Translations under genes and position numbers: made by a program | Shown: in pieces, positions 1 to 9,043 of the stretch | Position numbering within the stretch: the first letter of the stretch is position 1 | How the letters are laid out: each line of letters starts with the position of its first letter | The notes under the pieces: model-generated | Told to the model about the DNA's origin: nothing | Databases searched by the model: none | What the model saw: only the letters and a program-made list of their open reading frames with translations | Assembly: GCF_935822925.1 (NCBI RefSeq) | Contig: NZ_CAKXZS010000056.1 | Location: 62,001 to 126,000 of the forward strand | Length of the DNA stretch: 64,000 nucleotides | Source: Mesorhizobium ventifaucium | Lineage (GTDB): Bacteria > Pseudomonadota > Alphaproteobacteria > Rhizobiales > Rhizobiaceae | Direction: 5' to 3'

Positions 1-327
1 CATGAGGCAAGACGCGAACGCCTCGACCAGCCGGTGCGGTTCGACCGGCGTGAATTGGACCAGATCCTGAGGCTTTACGGGCGGATGGTCGCCGCCAATG
101 AATGGCGCGACTACGCCATCGACCATCTTGCCGACCGCGCCGTCTTTTCCGTCTTCCGTCGCACCAGCGAGGTGCCGCTGTTCCAGATCGTCAAGGATCC
201 GAAGCTGGCGCGCCGGCAAGGCGCTTTCGCCGTCATTGCCGCCGGCGGCCGCATCCTCAAGCGCGGCCAGGAACTTGGCCGCGTGCTTGGCGTCTTCGAC
301 CGCACGCTGAAATTGGTGGAGGCCTAA
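1..327 (+). CDS. DUF2794 family protein (5' partial)
   Basis: Small conserved alphaproteobacterial protein of unknown function. The frame is open from the first base of the window (HEARRERLDQPVRFDRRELD), and the family usually begins upstream of that, so the gene is cut by the window edge; the GTG at 34 is probably internal. The core reads FDRRELDQILRLYGRMVA followed by EWRDYAIDHL, which I recognise as DUF2794. Its stop codon TAA (325-327) directly abuts the stop of the convergent acetyltransferase. Confidence 0.8.
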   Translation, partial: HEARRERLDQPVRFDRRELDQILRLYGRMVAANEWRDYAIDHLADRAVFSVFRRTSEVPLFQIVKDPKLARRQGAFAVIAAGGRILKRGQELGRVLGVFDRTLKLVEA

Positions 328-900
328 TTACTTGTTTTGCTGGCGGAATCTCCGTTCCGGCAGTGAGTTGGGATCGGGCGGAACCAGAGACCCGGCATTG
401 ATCGGCAGTTGCATGAACACCGTGTCCAGCCAGCGTCCGTGCTTGTAGCCGGAGCCTTCCAGACGGCCCGAATGGCGAAAGTCGAGCTTTTCATGCAGCC
501 GGACCGAGGCACTGTCCGGCCGACCGTCGCCGATCACCGCGATGATCTGGCGGAAGCCCGCCGCCTCGGCCGCCTCGATTAGCCCTTGCATTAGCTTCAG
601 CCCGATGCCATGGCCCGTGGCCTCGGGCGCGACATAGACCGAGTCTTCGACGATGAACCGGTACGCAGGCCGCGCCCGGAAGGGGCCGGCATAGGCATAG
701 CCGAGCACGATGCCGTCTTTTTCCGCCACCAGATAGGGAAAGCCGCCCGCTATCAAACTGTCGAAGCGCTCGCCCATCTCGGCACGATCAGGCGGCTCCA
801 GTTCGTAGCTCGCCGTGCCGTGGGTCACCGCATCGGCATAGATATCGGTGATCCGGTCGAGATCGGCCAATGTCGCGCCGCGTATCGTGATGCTGCTCAT
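328..900 (-). CDS. GNAT N-acetyltransferase, phosphinothricin acetyltransferase-like
   Basis: 190-aa single-domain GNAT enzyme expected to move acetyl from acetyl-CoA to a small amine. The N-terminus (IRGATLADLDRITDIYADAV), the GYAYAGPFRARPAYRFIVEDSVYV stretch split around residues 67-90, and the acetyl-CoA loop GHGIGLKLM near residue 97 match the PAT/Bar/YncA group, in which the substrate can be phosphinothricin, methionine sulfoximine or another amino acid. Whether it detoxifies an antibiotic cannot be told from sequence. It is convergent with the DUF2794 gene with no spacing between the two stop codons. Confidence 0.85.
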   Translation of the reverse strand: MSSITIRGATLADLDRITDIYADAVTHGTASYELEPPDRAEMGERFDSLIAGGFPYLVAEKDGIVLGYAYAGPFRARPAYRFIVEDSVYVAPEATGHGIGLKLMQGLIEAAEAAGFRQIIAVIGDGRPDSASVRLHEKLDFRHSGRLEGSGYKHGRWLDTVFMQLPINAGSLVPPDPNSLPERRFRQQNK

Positions 901-953
901 AATTTATGCAAGCCGTCCATCTGCCTTCTATCACAGCAAAGGCCGGCATAAAA

Positions 954-983
954 GGAAAGGGCGGCCGTTGGGCCGCCCTTTCC
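954..983 (-). terminator. rho-independent terminator of the Bax inhibitor-1 gene
   Basis: A perfect 13-bp stem GGAAAGGGCGGCC / GGCCGCCCTTTCC with a GTTG loop; on the minus strand it is followed by TTTTA. It lies 34 bp beyond the stop codon of the 1017-1808 gene, in the right orientation. Confidence 0.9.
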
Positions 984-1016
984 AAATTCGCTGGTCCACA
1001 GACGCAGGGACCGTTT

Positions 1017-1808
1017 CTAACGGCGATCGCCCATGAACTGCAGCAGGAACATGAACAGGTTGATGAAGTCGAGATAGAGCCTCAGAGCGCCCATGATCGC
1101 CTTGCGGCCGGCGACATCGGTCTCGTCGCCCTCGAAATACATCTCCTTGATGTTCTGCGTGTCGTAGGCGGTCAGCCCTGCGAAGATCAGCACGCCGATC
1201 GCCGAAACGGCGAAGGTAAGCGCCGACGACTGCAGGAAGATGTTGATCACACTGGCGATGATCAGACCGACCAGGCCCATGATCAGGAACGAACCGAGCG
1301 CGGAAAGATCGCGCTTGGTCGTGTAGCCGTAGAGCGACAGTCCGCCAAAGGCGGCGGCGGTGGCGAAGAAGGTCTGCGAGATGCTGGCGGTGGTGTAGAC
1401 CAGGAAGATCGACGACAGCGACAGGCCGACGAGGCCGGCATAGACCCAGAACGTCGTCTGCGCGGCCGAAACGCTCATCGACTGGACGCGGAACGACAGG
1501 AACAGCACCGCTGCCAGCGGGGCAAAGATCACCAGCCATTTCAGCGGCGAGCCGAAGATCGCGTAGCCGAAGGACGTCAGCATATCGCCATTCGGCAGCG
1601 TAGCGACCGCCGAAGCCGGATCGGTGGTGGTGGCCAGCATGATCGTTCCGACCGCGGCGAGGCCGGTGATGAGGAGGCCAAGCCCCATCAGATTGTAGAC
1701 CTTGATCATATAAGCGCGCAGGCCCTGGTCGATAGCAGCATCGACGCCGACGCCGGGCACGGCACGCGTCTGATAATTGCGAACGGGTTCAGCCATGGAA
1801 ATCCTCAT
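1017..1808 (-). CDS. Bax inhibitor-1/YccA family membrane protein
   Basis: 263 aa with about seven hydrophobic segments, beginning near residue 40 (MIKVYNLMGLGLLITGLAAV) and ending in the LYLDFINLFMFLLQFMG motif typical of bacterial BI-1 (YccA/YbhL) proteins at the C-terminus. The family are inner-membrane proteins, some of which conduct Ca2+ or interact with FtsH; no specific role can be assigned here. It is monocistronic and has its own strong terminator. Confidence 0.9.
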   Translation of the reverse strand: MRISMAEPVRNYQTRAVPGVGVDAAIDQGLRAYMIKVYNLMGLGLLITGLAAVGTIMLATTTDPASAVATLPNGDMLTSFGYAIFGSPLKWLVIFAPLAAVLFLSFRVQSMSVSAAQTTFWVYAGLVGLSLSSIFLVYTTASISQTFFATAAAFGGLSLYGYTTKRDLSALGSFLIMGLVGLIIASVINIFLQSSALTFAVSAIGVLIFAGLTAYDTQNIKEMYFEGDETDVAGRKAIMGALRLYLDFINLFMFLLQFMGDRR

Positions 1809-2036
1809 ATTGCTTCTGCCCCGTCCGGTGTCCGGTCATTTGGACCGAGGCGCCGCTGGCGGGGCTCCAGCATGCCTGCGGCGAAATATGATGGTTATTG
1901 GCGTCAAGAACAAGACCGTAACCGGGCGTAATGCTTCGTGAAGGAGCAAAAATCCGGATTTATCGGCGTTAAGAAGCCCAACATTAACAAGATTTAACCG
2001 AATCTGGTCGCGTTGAGCTTGCAGTTCCCCCACAGA

Positions 2037-4586
2037 TCAGAGATTGCGCAGCACCGGCGCCGCCTTATGACCCAGCACCCGCCAGGTGCCGGCGAGGCCG
2101 ATGCCGACCGTGACCAGCAAAGCAAAGACGATGGTTGCCACCGCCACATCGGGCATGAAATGCGACGGCAGCGCCATGACGCGCACGACAACGAACCACG
2201 CCGCAATCCCACCTGCCGCCAGCGCGAAGATCGCGGTGGCGAGGCCGATCAGCATGTATTCCAGCGAAAAGGCCGCGATCAGCGTTTTCCTGGTGGCGCC
2301 GAGCGTCTTCAGCACCACCGCATCGTGGATGCGGGCGCGGTTGCCGGCCGCCAGCGCGCCGGCCAGCACCAGCACCGAGGCGATCAGAGCCACGCCGGCC
2401 GCGGCCCTGATCGCAGTGCCGAGTTGCGCCACCAGCCGGTTGACGATGTCGAGCGCGTCCTTGACCCTGACTGTCGTCACCGCGGGAAAGGCACGGGTGA
2501 CGGCGTTGAGAAGACGGGCATCGTCGGCCGGCGACGCGCCCTTTTCGGTCAGCGTCGCCAGCCAGCTGTGCGGCGCGCCGGCAAATGTGCTGGGCGAGAA
2601 CACCATGACGAAATTGATGCCCATCGTCTCCCACTCGACCTGGCGGAAATTGGCGATCTTCGCCGTCACGTTGCGGCCAAGCACGTTGACGGTGACGGTA
2701 TCGCCGAGTTTCAGCCCGATCTCTTTGCCTTCCTCGGCCGAAAACGAGACCAGCGGCTCGCCGGCATAATTCTCCGGCCACCATGTGCCTTCGGTCAGCG
2801 TCGCATTCGCAGGAATTCTGGCCTCGTAGGTCAGCCCGCGATCGCCGCGTAGCACCCAGGCCCCTTCCGCCGGCACCTTGACCTTGTCGACGTCGACGCC
2901 GTTCAGCGCCATCACCCGGCCGCGCAGCATCGGCACCTTGACCAGCGTGCCTTGCGGTACCTCCTTGCCGACCAGCGCCGAAAACGCATCGACATTGCTG
3001 CTCTGGATGTCGACGAAGAAGAAGTTCGGCGCTCGCTCCGGCAGGCTGCCGGAAATCTGCCGCCTGAGATTGCCGTCGATCAGCGCCAGCGTCACCAGAA
3101 GCGTCAGCCCCAGTCCCAGCGACAGCACCACCGATGGCGTCAAGGCGCCCGGCCGATGGATGTTGCCGATGGCGAGCCTGAGCACCGTCGAGCCAACGCG
3201 CGGAGTCCTTTTGGCGGCCCACTGCACCAGCGCGCCGACAAGGCGCAGCACCAAAAAAGCAAAAATGGTGGCGCCGACGAAGATCGAGGCGATGTAGCGG
3301 TCGCCGGATGACAGAATGGCCAGCGCCGCCAGGAGCAGCGCAATGCCGAGCGCCGCCGCCGTGTAGAGCGGACGCGGGAAGCCGCGGCCCTCAAAACCCA
3401 TTTCACGAAACAGCGCCGTCGCCGGCACGTCGCGCGCACGGCCGAGCGGCAGCAAGGCAAAAGCCAGCGTCACCAGCAGCCCGAACAGCGCCGCCATGCC
3501 GAGCGCGCCGGGATAGAATCCGCCCTCCGCCGGCACCGGAATGATCGACTGGAGCGCCGCGCTCGCCGCGAACGGCATCAGCGCGCCTAGCGCGACGCCG
3601 AGCGTGATGCCAAGCGCGGCGATCATCAGGATCTGCACCAGGTAGACGGCAAAGACGAAACCGCCCGAAGCCCCCAGGCTCTTGAAAGTGGCGATGACGC
3701 CGCGCTTGCCGTCGAGATAGGCGCGCACCGCATTGGCCACGCCGACGCCGCCGACCACCAGCGCCGTCAGCCCGACCAGCGTCAGGAACTGCGAAAACCG
3801 TTCGATATTGGAGGACAACGCCGGTGCTGCATTGCTGCGCGTGCGGATCGACCAGCCGGACTCGGGAAAATCCTCCGCCGCCTGATCCTGAATGGCTTTT
3901 ATGCGCGCCTGCCCGGCGCCGCCGGGCAGGCGGACCTTGTAGGCGTTCTCGACCAGGCTGCCGGGCTGGATCAAACCGGAAGCGGCAAGCCCGTCCGTCG
4001 AGATCATCAGCCGCGGCGCAAAGCCGAAGCCGTCGGATACCACGTCCGGCTCGTTGACGAGCCTGGCGCGCAGTTCGAAGGTGGCACTGCCCAGCTTCAG
4101 CCGGTCTCCGATCCGAAGGTTCAACCGCTCAAACAAAAGGTCGGGTGCGGCGGCGCCGAGAACACCAGATTTTTCGCCGAACAATTCCTGCTTCGACAGC
4201 ACCGGCTCGGTTTCCAGCGCGCCATAGAGCGGATAAGCGCCGTCGACCGCCTTGGCTTCGACCAGCGCCTGGTCGGAGCCGTCCTCGAGCCGCGCCATCG
4301 AGCGCATGTTGGCGCTGTGCGAGACCGAGCCCAGCCCGTCAAGAAAGACGTGCTCGGCCTGCGTCGCGGCGCGCTGATTGAGCTGAAAACGAAGATCGCC
4401 GCCGAGCAGCGACTGGCCTTCGTTGGCGACACCGGCGGTAATCGCCCGGGCCACCGAATTGACGCCGCCGATCGCCGCGACGCCAAGCGCAATGCAGGCA
4501 AGGAAGATCAGGAAGCCGGACAGCCCGCCGCGCATCTCGCGCAGCGAGAAGCGGAAGGCGAGCTTCAGCGTGCGCGACAGCGGCAT
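2037..4586 (-). CDS. ABC transporter permease, FtsX/MacB-type (YbbP-like)
   Basis: About 849-aa inner-membrane permease with an N-terminal membrane helix (LSGFLIFLACIALGVAAIGG), a large periplasmic domain, a first helix group near residues 250-400, a second periplasmic part, and a C-terminal FtsX group ending near VLRNL. This two-FtsX-domain plan is that of E. coli YbbP. The frame stays open far upstream to 5939, but that extension reads antisense through the ATPase gene; the ATG at 4586-4584 is preferred because it overlaps the ATPase stop as TGATG, showing translational coupling. Family members export lipophilic or envelope substrates using energy from the partner ATPase. Confidence 0.9.
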   Translation of the reverse strand: MPLSRTLKLAFRFSLREMRGGLSGFLIFLACIALGVAAIGGVNSVARAITAGVANEGQSLLGGDLRFQLNQRAATQAEHVFLDGLGSVSHSANMRSMARLEDGSDQALVEAKAVDGAYPLYGALETEPVLSKQELFGEKSGVLGAAAPDLLFERLNLRIGDRLKLGSATFELRARLVNEPDVVSDGFGFAPRLMISTDGLAASGLIQPGSLVENAYKVRLPGGAGQARIKAIQDQAAEDFPESGWSIRTRSNAAPALSSNIERFSQFLTLVGLTALVVGGVGVANAVRAYLDGKRGVIATFKSLGASGGFVFAVYLVQILMIAALGITLGVALGALMPFAASAALQSIIPVPAEGGFYPGALGMAALFGLLVTLAFALLPLGRARDVPATALFREMGFEGRGFPRPLYTAAALGIALLLAALAILSSGDRYIASIFVGATIFAFLVLRLVGALVQWAAKRTPRVGSTVLRLAIGNIHRPGALTPSVVLSLGLGLTLLVTLALIDGNLRRQISGSLPERAPNFFFVDIQSSNVDAFSALVGKEVPQGTLVKVPMLRGRVMALNGVDVDKVKVPAEGAWVLRGDRGLTYEARIPANATLTEGTWWPENYAGEPLVSFSAEEGKEIGLKLGDTVTVNVLGRNVTAKIANFRQVEWETMGINFVMVFSPSTFAGAPHSWLATLTEKGASPADDARLLNAVTRAFPAVTTVRVKDALDIVNRLVAQLGTAIRAAAGVALIASVLVLAGALAAGNRARIHDAVVLKTLGATRKTLIAAFSLEYMLIGLATAIFALAAGGIAAWFVVVRVMALPSHFMPDVAVATIVFALLVTVGIGLAGTWRVLGHKAAPVLRNL

Positions 4587-5296
4587 CAGGCCGGCACCCT
4601 GCCGGGCTTTGGAGCTGGTTCTGGCGCATCTTCGATCCGGCCCGACCGCATCGACACCTGCCGGGAGCAGCGTGCGGCGAGCGCCGGATCGTGGGTGACC
4701 AGCACCAGCGTCATGCCGCGCTCGGCCGCTTTGGCGAACAGAAGATCGGCGACCTGCCGTCCCGTTGCCTGGTCCAGATTGCCGGTCGGCTCGTCGGCGA
4801 TCAGGATGCGCGGCGAAGGCGCCAGTGCCCGGGCGATCGCCACACGCTGCTGTTCGCCGCCGGACAATTCGCCGGGATAGTGAGTGACGCGGTCGCTCAA
4901 GCCCACCGCCTCGAGCTCCCTCGCCGCCACCCCGAACGGATCGGCATGGCCGGCAAGTTCCAGCGGCACTGCGACATTTTCGAGCGCTGTCATATTGGGA
5001 ATGAGGTGGAAGCACTGGAAGACGATGCCAATGTTTCGCCCACGAAACGACGCGATCTGGTCTTCGCTCTTGTCGTTCAGCAATTCGCCGGCGATTCGTA
5101 CCGTACCCGAATCGACCCGTTCCAAGCCGGCCAACACCATCAGCAGCGTCGACTTTCCCGAGCCCGACGGCCCGACAATGCCGGTCGCCTCGCCACTTGC
5201 CACGTCGAGGCTGACGCCTTTCAGCACATGGACGGAAGACGCTCCTTCGCCGAGCGTCAGCGATACATTTTTCAGCGCGATGACGGCTTCTGTCAA
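4586..5296 (-). CDS. ybbA: ABC transporter ATP-binding protein, LolD/YbbA-like
   Basis: 236-aa ATPase with Walker A GPSGSGKST (42-50), Q-loop near Gln94, signature LSGGEQQR (144-151) and Walker B ILIADEP (164-170). It belongs to the LolD/MacB/YbbA branch and overlaps the permease start by one base. The pair is divergent from the TesA-like esterase with 70-85 bp between them, the same arrangement as tesA/ybbA-ybbP in E. coli. Confidence 0.9.
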   Translation of the reverse strand: MTEAVIALKNVSLTLGEGASSVHVLKGVSLDVASGEATGIVGPSGSGKSTLLMVLAGLERVDSGTVRIAGELLNDKSEDQIASFRGRNIGIVFQCFHLIPNMTALENVAVPLELAGHADPFGVAARELEAVGLSDRVTHYPGELSGGEQQRVAIARALAPSPRILIADEPTGNLDQATGRQVADLLFAKAAERGMTLVLVTHDPALAARCSRQVSMRSGRIEDAPEPAPKPGRVPA

Positions 5297-5381
5297 AATA
5301 AAATCGTCCTATATGGGAAAGGGAGGCCAGAATTCCGCCTACCGCCAGTATCATGTTCTCGGTCATATGGGGCCCTGCCGC

Positions 5382-6026
5382 ATGGCTTTCAAACACCGAC
5401 TTGCCGCAGCCTTCGTCCTTTTCCTCGGAATTTGCGGCGCCATTTCTTCGGCGCGCGCCGAGCCCCTGGAGATCGTCGGCTTCGGCGACAGCCTGATGGC
5501 GGGCTTTGGCCTCGGACCGGACGAAGGCTTCACCCAAAAACTCCAGGCAGCACTTCGCGCCAAGGGCCACGATGTGACCGTTGTCAACGCCGGTGTATCC
5601 GGCGATACGTCGAGTGGCGGCCTGTCGCGGCTCGACTGGTCGGTGCCGGACGGTACGCAGCTTGTCATTCTCGAACTCGGTGCCAACGACATGCTGCGCG
5701 GCGTTTCTCCCGATATCACGCAAAAAAATCTGGACGCCATGCTGGCGAAGCTGAAGCAGCGCAACATCGCCGTGCTGCTGGCCGGCATGCGCGCCGCACC
5801 CAATCTCGGCGCCGATTACCAGAACGGCTTTGACGCGATCTTCCCGAAACTGGCGGAAAAATACGGCGTCCCGCTCTATCCATTCTTTCTCGACGGCGTC
5901 GCCGGCGAACCAGCTTTGCAACTTGAGGACGGCCTGCACCCGAATGCCAAGGGCATCGACCGCATGGTCGAGCGCATATTGCCGGATGTCGAGAAAGCCA
6001 TTGCCGTGGTTAAGGGCAACTCTTGA
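5382..6026 (+). CDS. tesA: periplasmic SGNH-hydrolase, TesA-like arylesterase/thioesterase
   Basis: 214-aa exported lipase/esterase. Residues 1-26 form a signal peptide (MAFKHRLAAAFVLFLGICGA, cleavage after ARA). Block I FGDS has nucleophile Ser37, block III has GAND (Asn102), and block V DGLHPN supplies Asp183 and His186, so the catalytic set is complete. ATG 5367 is an alternative start five codons upstream; 5382 gives a normal signal peptide. The family hydrolyses acyl-thioesters, arylesters or lysophospholipids. The divergent YbbA-YbbP exporter is a likely functional neighbour. Confidence 0.9.
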   Translation: MAFKHRLAAAFVLFLGICGAISSARAEPLEIVGFGDSLMAGFGLGPDEGFTQKLQAALRAKGHDVTVVNAGVSGDTSSGGLSRLDWSVPDGTQLVILELGANDMLRGVSPDITQKNLDAMLAKLKQRNIAVLLAGMRAAPNLGADYQNGFDAIFPKLAEKYGVPLYPFFLDGVAGEPALQLEDGLHPNAKGIDRMVERILPDVEKAIAVVKGNS

Positions 6027-6166
6027 AGGGACCGGATTTCGATGAGGCTACGCATTCCCCGCACGATTTGATTTTAGGCCAGGTGCAACCAACAAACCGC
6101 TTGCCCCGCTCGATTTTCGATGATTCGCTAGGGACAAGAGTTCGATTCGAGGACAGGAGGCTTACC

Positions 6167-6763
6167 ATGCCGCGTCTTTTCACCGCCCTCGAAATACCGC
6201 GTGATGCCGCCCTTTCGCTGTCCCTGCTCCGGGGCGGCCTGCCCGGGGCCCGCTGGATCGACGTCGAGAACTACCATTTGACGCTGCGCTTCATTGGCGA
6301 TGTCGAGGGCCATGTCGCCGACGAAATCGCCAACGCGCTCGACCGTGTCCACCGGCCATCCTTCGCGCTGACACTGTCCGGCGTCGGCGCCTTCGGCCAG
6401 AAGAAACCGCACGCGGTGTGGGCCGGCGTCTCCGCCTCGCCCGATCTTGCGGCACTGCAAGCCGAGATCGAGCGCATCTGCCAGCGCCTCGGCATCCCCG
6501 CCGACACGCGCAAATTCATGCCGCATGTGACGCTGGCCAGGTTGCGCAATTCGAGCCCGCTCGACGTCGCCCAGTATCTCTCGGCGCGCGGCAATTTTTC
6601 GACGCTGCCCTTCCGTGTCGGCCGCTTCGTCCTGATGTCTTCGCGCGATTCGGTCGGCGGCGGACCCTACATCGTCGAGGAGGCCTGGCCGCTGTCGGGC
6701 ACTGATGCCCGTGCCTCGAGCCGCGTCGCCAGCGCCTCCGACGCTTCGCGGATCATGCGGTAG
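6167..6763 (+). CDS. thpR: RNA 2',3'-cyclic phosphodiesterase (2'-5' RNA ligase family)
   Basis: 198-aa 2H phosphoesterase with both HxTx motifs: HLTL at 37-40 and HVTL at 120-123. It is expected to open 2',3'-cyclic phosphate RNA ends. ATG 6167 is chosen over the in-frame 6023 because AGGAGG (6154-6160) lies at good spacing. The last 97 bp overlap, tail to tail, the 3' end of the phosphatase gene; the residues after WPLSG have no recognisable family similarity and may be an extension. Confidence 0.9.
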   Translation: MPRLFTALEIPRDAALSLSLLRGGLPGARWIDVENYHLTLRFIGDVEGHVADEIANALDRVHRPSFALTLSGVGAFGQKKPHAVWAGVSASPDLAALQAEIERICQRLGIPADTRKFMPHVTLARLRNSSPLDVAQYLSARGNFSTLPFRVGRFVLMSSRDSVGGGPYIVEEAWPLSGTDARASSRVASASDASRIMR

Positions 6764-7185
6764 ACCGAGGCAAACGCCTCTGGCCCCTGGTGATAGGGGT
6801 CCGGCACGTCGCCCACCCTTCCCTCGGCGAACTCGAGGAACAGATGGACGCGGTCGCGCATGGCGGCAGGCACCAGCGCTTTCAGGTCCCGGAGATTGGA
6901 TCGGTCCATGGCGAGAACGAGGTCGAAACGCGAAAAATCGTCCGGCGCCAGCTTGCGCGCCGTCTGACCAGAAATATCGACGCCGTGCCGCTCAGCGATC
7001 GAGATCGAGCGCGGGTCGGGTGCCGAACCGGCTTCCCAGTCGCTGGTTCCGGCCGAATCGAGCAGGATATCCCGATCGAGGCCGCGCTCTGCCAGGACGG
7101 CGCGCAACACGCCCTCGGCCAGTGGCGAGCGGCAGATATTGCCGAGACAGACGAAAAGAATGGATTTTATCGGCTTTGCGCTCAT
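6667..7185 (-). CDS. low-molecular-weight protein-tyrosine phosphatase
   Basis: 172-aa cytosolic phosphatase. The P-loop CLGNICRS starts at Cys13 with Arg19, and the general acid is Asp129 in DPYHQG. Start ATG 7185-7183 gives the family N-terminus (IKSILFVCLGN) about 10 residues in; the frame continues to 7374 without support. No capsule or exopolysaccharide genes adjoin it, so the substrate is unknown. Its final codons overlap thpR on the other strand. Confidence 0.9.
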   Translation of the reverse strand: MSAKPIKSILFVCLGNICRSPLAEGVLRAVLAERGLDRDILLDSAGTSDWEAGSAPDPRSISIAERHGVDISGQTARKLAPDDFSRFDLVLAMDRSNLRDLKALVPAAMRDRVHLFLEFAEGRVGDVPDPYHQGPEAFASVYRMIREASEALATRLEARASVPDSGQASSTM

Positions 7186-7231
7186 CGATCCGGCACTATG
7201 CTGAAGACTGCGAATCCAGATAGCACGGGAA

Positions 7232-7534
7232 ATGACCATGGCGAGAGAGAAACTGGGCAGGGAGGCGGTCGCCGAGGCGCTGGCCGGGCTCGACGGCTGG
7301 TCGCTGGCCGAGGATGGTGGCTCGATCGCGCGCAGCTTCAGCTTCAGGAATTTTTCCGAAGCCTTCGCCTTCATGACCCGCGTCGCCCTGGCGGCGGAGA
7401 AGATCGATCATCACCCCGACTGGTCGAACATCTACAAGACCGTGAACGTGACGCTGAACACCCATGATGCCGGCGGCCTGACCGCGCTCGACTTCGAACT
7501 GGCCAGCAAGATGAACCGCTATTTCGGCGGCTGA
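7232..7534 (+). CDS. phhB: 4a-hydroxytetrahydrobiopterin dehydratase (PCD/DCoH)
   Basis: 100-aa pterin-4a-carbinolamine dehydratase. The active-site pattern is DHHPDWSNIY (His60, His61) and NTHDAGGLT (His78), with the usual C-terminal DFELASKMN helix. It recycles the pterin cofactor of aromatic amino acid hydroxylases; no hydroxylase gene is in the window, so another role (for example in pterin metabolism) is possible. ATG 7238 is an alternative start two codons later. Confidence 0.93.
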   Translation: MTMAREKLGREAVAEALAGLDGWSLAEDGGSIARSFSFRNFSEAFAFMTRVALAAEKIDHHPDWSNIYKTVNVTLNTHDAGGLTALDFELASKMNRYFGG

Positions 7535-7677
7535 GCCAACCCAAAGCCTGCCCCCGGGGCACGACCCTAGTTGCGCAGCATGAAAAGACAGCATCTTGCA
7601 GCGCGGTTCGGGTTTCACCACATTTCCATTCGCAGGCGCGTGTAGAACGATATGCGCAGCCTGGTTAGGAGAAACTG

Positions 7678-8040
7678 ATGGCGCAAAAATCAAGTTTTGA
7701 TTTCTTCGGCTTTGGCGGCAAGCCGGGCGACGAGGTGGAAGTGCGCGAGAAATTCTGGCGCACCGCCAAGCGGGCTGCCCGGCAGATCCCGTTCATGGAG
7801 GAGCTGGTCGCCGCCTACTACTGCGCCATGGACAAGAACACGCCGCTGCGCGCCAAGGGCATCCTGGTGGCGGCGCTCGGCTATTTCGTGCTGCCGGCTG
7901 ACGTCATCCCCGACTTCCTCTTCGGACTGGGCTTTACCGACGATATCGCCGTGCTGACCGCCGCGATCACCACCGTCAAGGCCCACATCACATCAGCGCA
8001 TCGGCTCGCCGCCAAACAGGCGATTGCCGACAACGGCTGA
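7678..8040 (+). CDS. YkvA family (DUF1232) protein
   Basis: 120 aa, with the DUF1232 hydrophobic core AKGILVAALGYFVLPADVIPD at about residues 60-80 (21 residues, of which the key part is YFVLPADVIPD), followed by a second hydrophobic stretch. The function of the family is unknown; a membrane association is likely. A good ribosome site, TAGGAGAAACTG, precedes the ATG. Confidence 0.88.
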   Translation: MAQKSSFDFFGFGGKPGDEVEVREKFWRTAKRAARQIPFMEELVAAYYCAMDKNTPLRAKGILVAALGYFVLPADVIPDFLFGLGFTDDIAVLTAAITTVKAHITSAHRLAAKQAIADNG

Positions 8041-8274
8041 GCCGGCGATAAGGCAGAAAAGTCAAACTCTTGCCGCTTTCGTGGCATCCAAGTCGCGAAA
8101 GGGACGTTGCAACTGCCGCTTTCGAGCGACGGGCGCAAGGATGGCGGCGGTTTCCTGGGGTGGATGTCCTTTTCCTGAGGTAAGTTCACCGTTTGGTAAC
8201 CCAGATTAAATCAAAATGAAGCGACGGGCAGGACGCCGAGCCGGCCTGCCTCCGCACCATATATGGGAAAAGCG

Positions 8275-8778
8275 ATGCGCGGATTGATTGCTACAATTTC
8301 GAGCCTGGCGCTGGTGGCCATGACAGCGCCGGCTCTGGCGCAGTCGGCGACCAAGATCGGTCAGCACAATGCCTGGGGCACCTACAGCTACCAGGCGTCG
8401 GGCGGCAAGGTTTGCTATGTGTTGACCGTGCCGACCGACAAGCAGCCCCCGACGCTTGACCATGGCGACATGTTCTTCTTCGTCAGCCAGCGGCCGGGAC
8501 AGCAGGTGTCTTACGAGCCGCAATTCATCGCCGGCTACAATTTCCAGGAAAACTCCAAGGCCACCGTCACCGTCGACGGCAAGAGCTTTTCGATGTTCAC
8601 CCGCGGCAAGTCGGCCTGGGTCGAAAACGCCGCCGAGGAGCCGGTGCTGATCGCCGCGATGAAGTCAGGCAGCGACATGAAGGTGCAGGCGAAGTCCGGC
8701 CGCGGCAACACCACGACCTATGTCTTTTCGCTGAAAGGCATTTCGGCGGCGCTGTCGTCCATCGCCAGGTGCAAATAG
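8275..8778 (+). CDS. invasion-associated locus B (IalB) family exported protein
   Basis: About 167 aa from ATG 8275 (an upstream ATG at 8263 adds MGKA). It has an N-terminal signal peptide ending APALAQ, then a compact domain with the IalB-family features GTYSYQASGGKVCYVLT and a C-terminal ARCK, so one disulphide between the two cysteines is likely. The name comes from Bartonella invasion protein B; in rhizobia these are common periplasmic proteins of unclear role, not evidence of pathogenicity. Confidence 0.8.
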   Translation: MRGLIATISSLALVAMTAPALAQSATKIGQHNAWGTYSYQASGGKVCYVLTVPTDKQPPTLDHGDMFFFVSQRPGQQVSYEPQFIAGYNFQENSKATVTVDGKSFSMFTRGKSAWVENAAEEPVLIAAMKSGSDMKVQAKSGRGNTTTYVFSLKGISAALSSIARCK

Positions 8779-8794
8779 CCAAAGTTAGGTCTTC

Positions 8795-8940
8795 CCTTCT
8801 CCCCTTGTGGGAGAAGGTGGCCGAGCGTAGCTCGGTCGGATGAGGGGTTTTCCAGCTTGGCGCCGATGGTGTTCCGTCCAACACCCCTCTTCCGTCTCGG
8901 CGCTGCGCGCCGATCCACCTTCTCCCACAAGGGGAGAAGG
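8795..8940. repeat. intergenic inverted repeat, palindrome family A-like
   Basis: A 26-bp arm (8795-8820, CCTTCTCCCCTTGTGGGAGA...) recurs as its exact reverse complement at 8915-8940. Each arm can also fold on itself. It fills most of the gap between the IalB-like gene and rlmN. It resembles other elements in the window in carrying two divergent hairpin arms around a variable core. Confidence 0.85.
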
Positions 8941-9043
8941 AAACCGCCGCCACCCATGACTCCGCCGTCAAGCTGTGCTATGCGCCGCGCTTCATTTCGG
9001 GCACGATACTGTAATCGGCCGTAAATCGCTTATTTGGCGCACA

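Noticed and set aside
2037..5939. A 1300-codon reading on the minus strand covering permease, ATPase and part of tesA
   Set aside because: Upstream of 4586 it is antisense or out of frame to the ATPase and esterase genes, and the permease start there couples to the ATPase stop.
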